DNA of 64,000 nucleotides from Streptomyces sp. NBC_00154 (GTDB taxonomy: Bacteria > Actinomycetota > Actinomycetes > Streptomycetales > Streptomycetaceae). The notes below the pieces were generated by a model. It was not told the origin of the DNA. It searched no databases and saw nothing but the letters and a program-made list of their open reading frames with translations. The stretch covers positions 992,001-1,056,000 of the forward strand of contig NZ_JAPEMI010000002.1 of the NCBI RefSeq assembly GCF_026342835.1. Reading direction: 5' to 3'. The position numbers and the translations under genes are program-made. Below, one piece after another: positions 63,768 to 64,000 of this stretch (its first letter is position 1; every line of letters starts with the position of its first letter).

Positions 63768-64000
63768 GTGCTTGGTTCCACCAGTACGGCCTTGGCACGC
63801 GGCGAAGGCCGCGCCGCCGGCGGCCCTGTGAAGCATGCTGCGCTCGACCTCCGCGGCATCGACGCGCCGCAGAGCGCCGCCCGCCGCATAGTCCGCAGCG
63901 CGCTCACGGAGACCCTCGACGAGGAGTACAAGGACGACGTGGTGCTGGTGGCCGACGAGCTGGTGGGCAACGCCCTCGAGCACGCCGGAGAGGCCCTCGG
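63768..64000 (+). CDS. ATP-binding protein (RsbW-like anti-sigma/SpoIIE-associated ATPase), partial
   Basis: From GTG 63768 with GAGGAG upstream: VLGSTSTALARGEGRAAGGP, LRGIDAPQSAARRIVRSAL and VLVADELVGNALEHAGEALG, running off the window after 77 codons. VADELVGNALEHA is the N-box of HATPase_c domains in Streptomyces regulatory ATPases. Role likely regulatory (partner switching). Confidence 0.82.
   Translation, partial: MLGSTSTALARGEGRAAGGPVKHAALDLRGIDAPQSAARRIVRSALTETLDEEYKDDVVLVADELVGNALEHAGEAL

Overview
The window is GC-rich actinomycete DNA, most likely from a Streptomyces or close relative. Start codons include many GTG and some TTG, ribosome sites are GGAGG-like, and it carries families typical of Streptomyces accessory DNA: two FCD-GntR regulators, PucR-type regulators, SMI1/KNR4, a DUF5999 fragment, an anti-sigma-type ATPase, and IS elements of the IS630, IS5, IS1380, IS4, IS1182, IS701, ISL3 and IS256 types. 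No rRNA, tRNA or CRISPR array was seen. The density of insertion sequences and gene fragments suggests a plastic chromosome-arm or island region.

Layout. (1) 1-5.4 kb: a partial IS630 transposase, a TetR regulator divergent from a class II aldolase, an IS630 copy that landed on the aldolase stop codon, an IS5-type element with a convergent coiled-coil passenger gene, and the first ~36 codons of a MutL-like ATPase. (2) 5.35-25.9 kb: a sugar-catabolic island. Leftward operon: GntR regulator, SDR, FAH-family hydrolase, mannonate-dehydratase-like protein, APH-fold kinase, an enolase paralog with two altered active-site residues, and a frameshifted lutA. Rightward: SDR, SMP-30 lactonase, aldose 1-epimerase. 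Then a second GntR divergent from a long operon with a MalE-type ABC importer, two enolase-superfamily dehydratases, RhaM-like mutarotase, amidohydrolase-type lactonase, aldo/keto reductase and a GH38-like glycosidase. (3) 26.8-29.5 kb: a secreted beta-helix glycosidase-like protein with two F5/8C domains. (4) 29.6-38.6 kb: a nested insertion-sequence complex. (5) 38.9-45.3 kb: lactate 2-monooxygenase, a decayed PhoD-like gene, SRPBCC protein, BASS transporter, PucR regulator and a decayed cupin gene. (6) 45.3-54.6 kb: formylglycine-generating enzyme divergent from its probable sulfatase client, SnoaL-like protein, MFS fragment, an internally deleted IS701 derivative, an aldehyde dehydrogenase and an acyl-CoA ligase. 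(7) 54.8-60.1 kb: gene fragments, an IorBA-type molybdenum hydroxylase and a broken xdhC. (8) 60.1-64 kb: SMI1/KNR4 protein, IS1182 with an amber stop, IS5 and DUF5999 fragments, a large inverted-repeat region and the start of an ATPase gene.

How the genes fit. The island reads as a non-phosphorylative route for an L-sugar such as L-fucose, L-rhamnose or L-galactose: import, anomer interconversion, oxidation to a lactone, lactone opening, dehydration, oxidation to a 2,4-diketo acid and cleavage to pyruvate plus a C3 acid (L-lactate from 6-deoxy sugars, glycerate from hexoses). lutA, the lactate 2-monooxygenase and possibly the kinase/enolase pair could handle the C3 acid. This pathway reading is inference from family membership.

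The most unusual items are the kinase/divergent-enolase pair, a 73-bp repeat in three equal-length copies (43486, 49696, 50339), the ~480-bp inverted-repeat region at 63194-63676, the IS701-derived miniature element at the ribosome site of the aldehyde dehydrogenase, and the IS5 element with a passenger gene.
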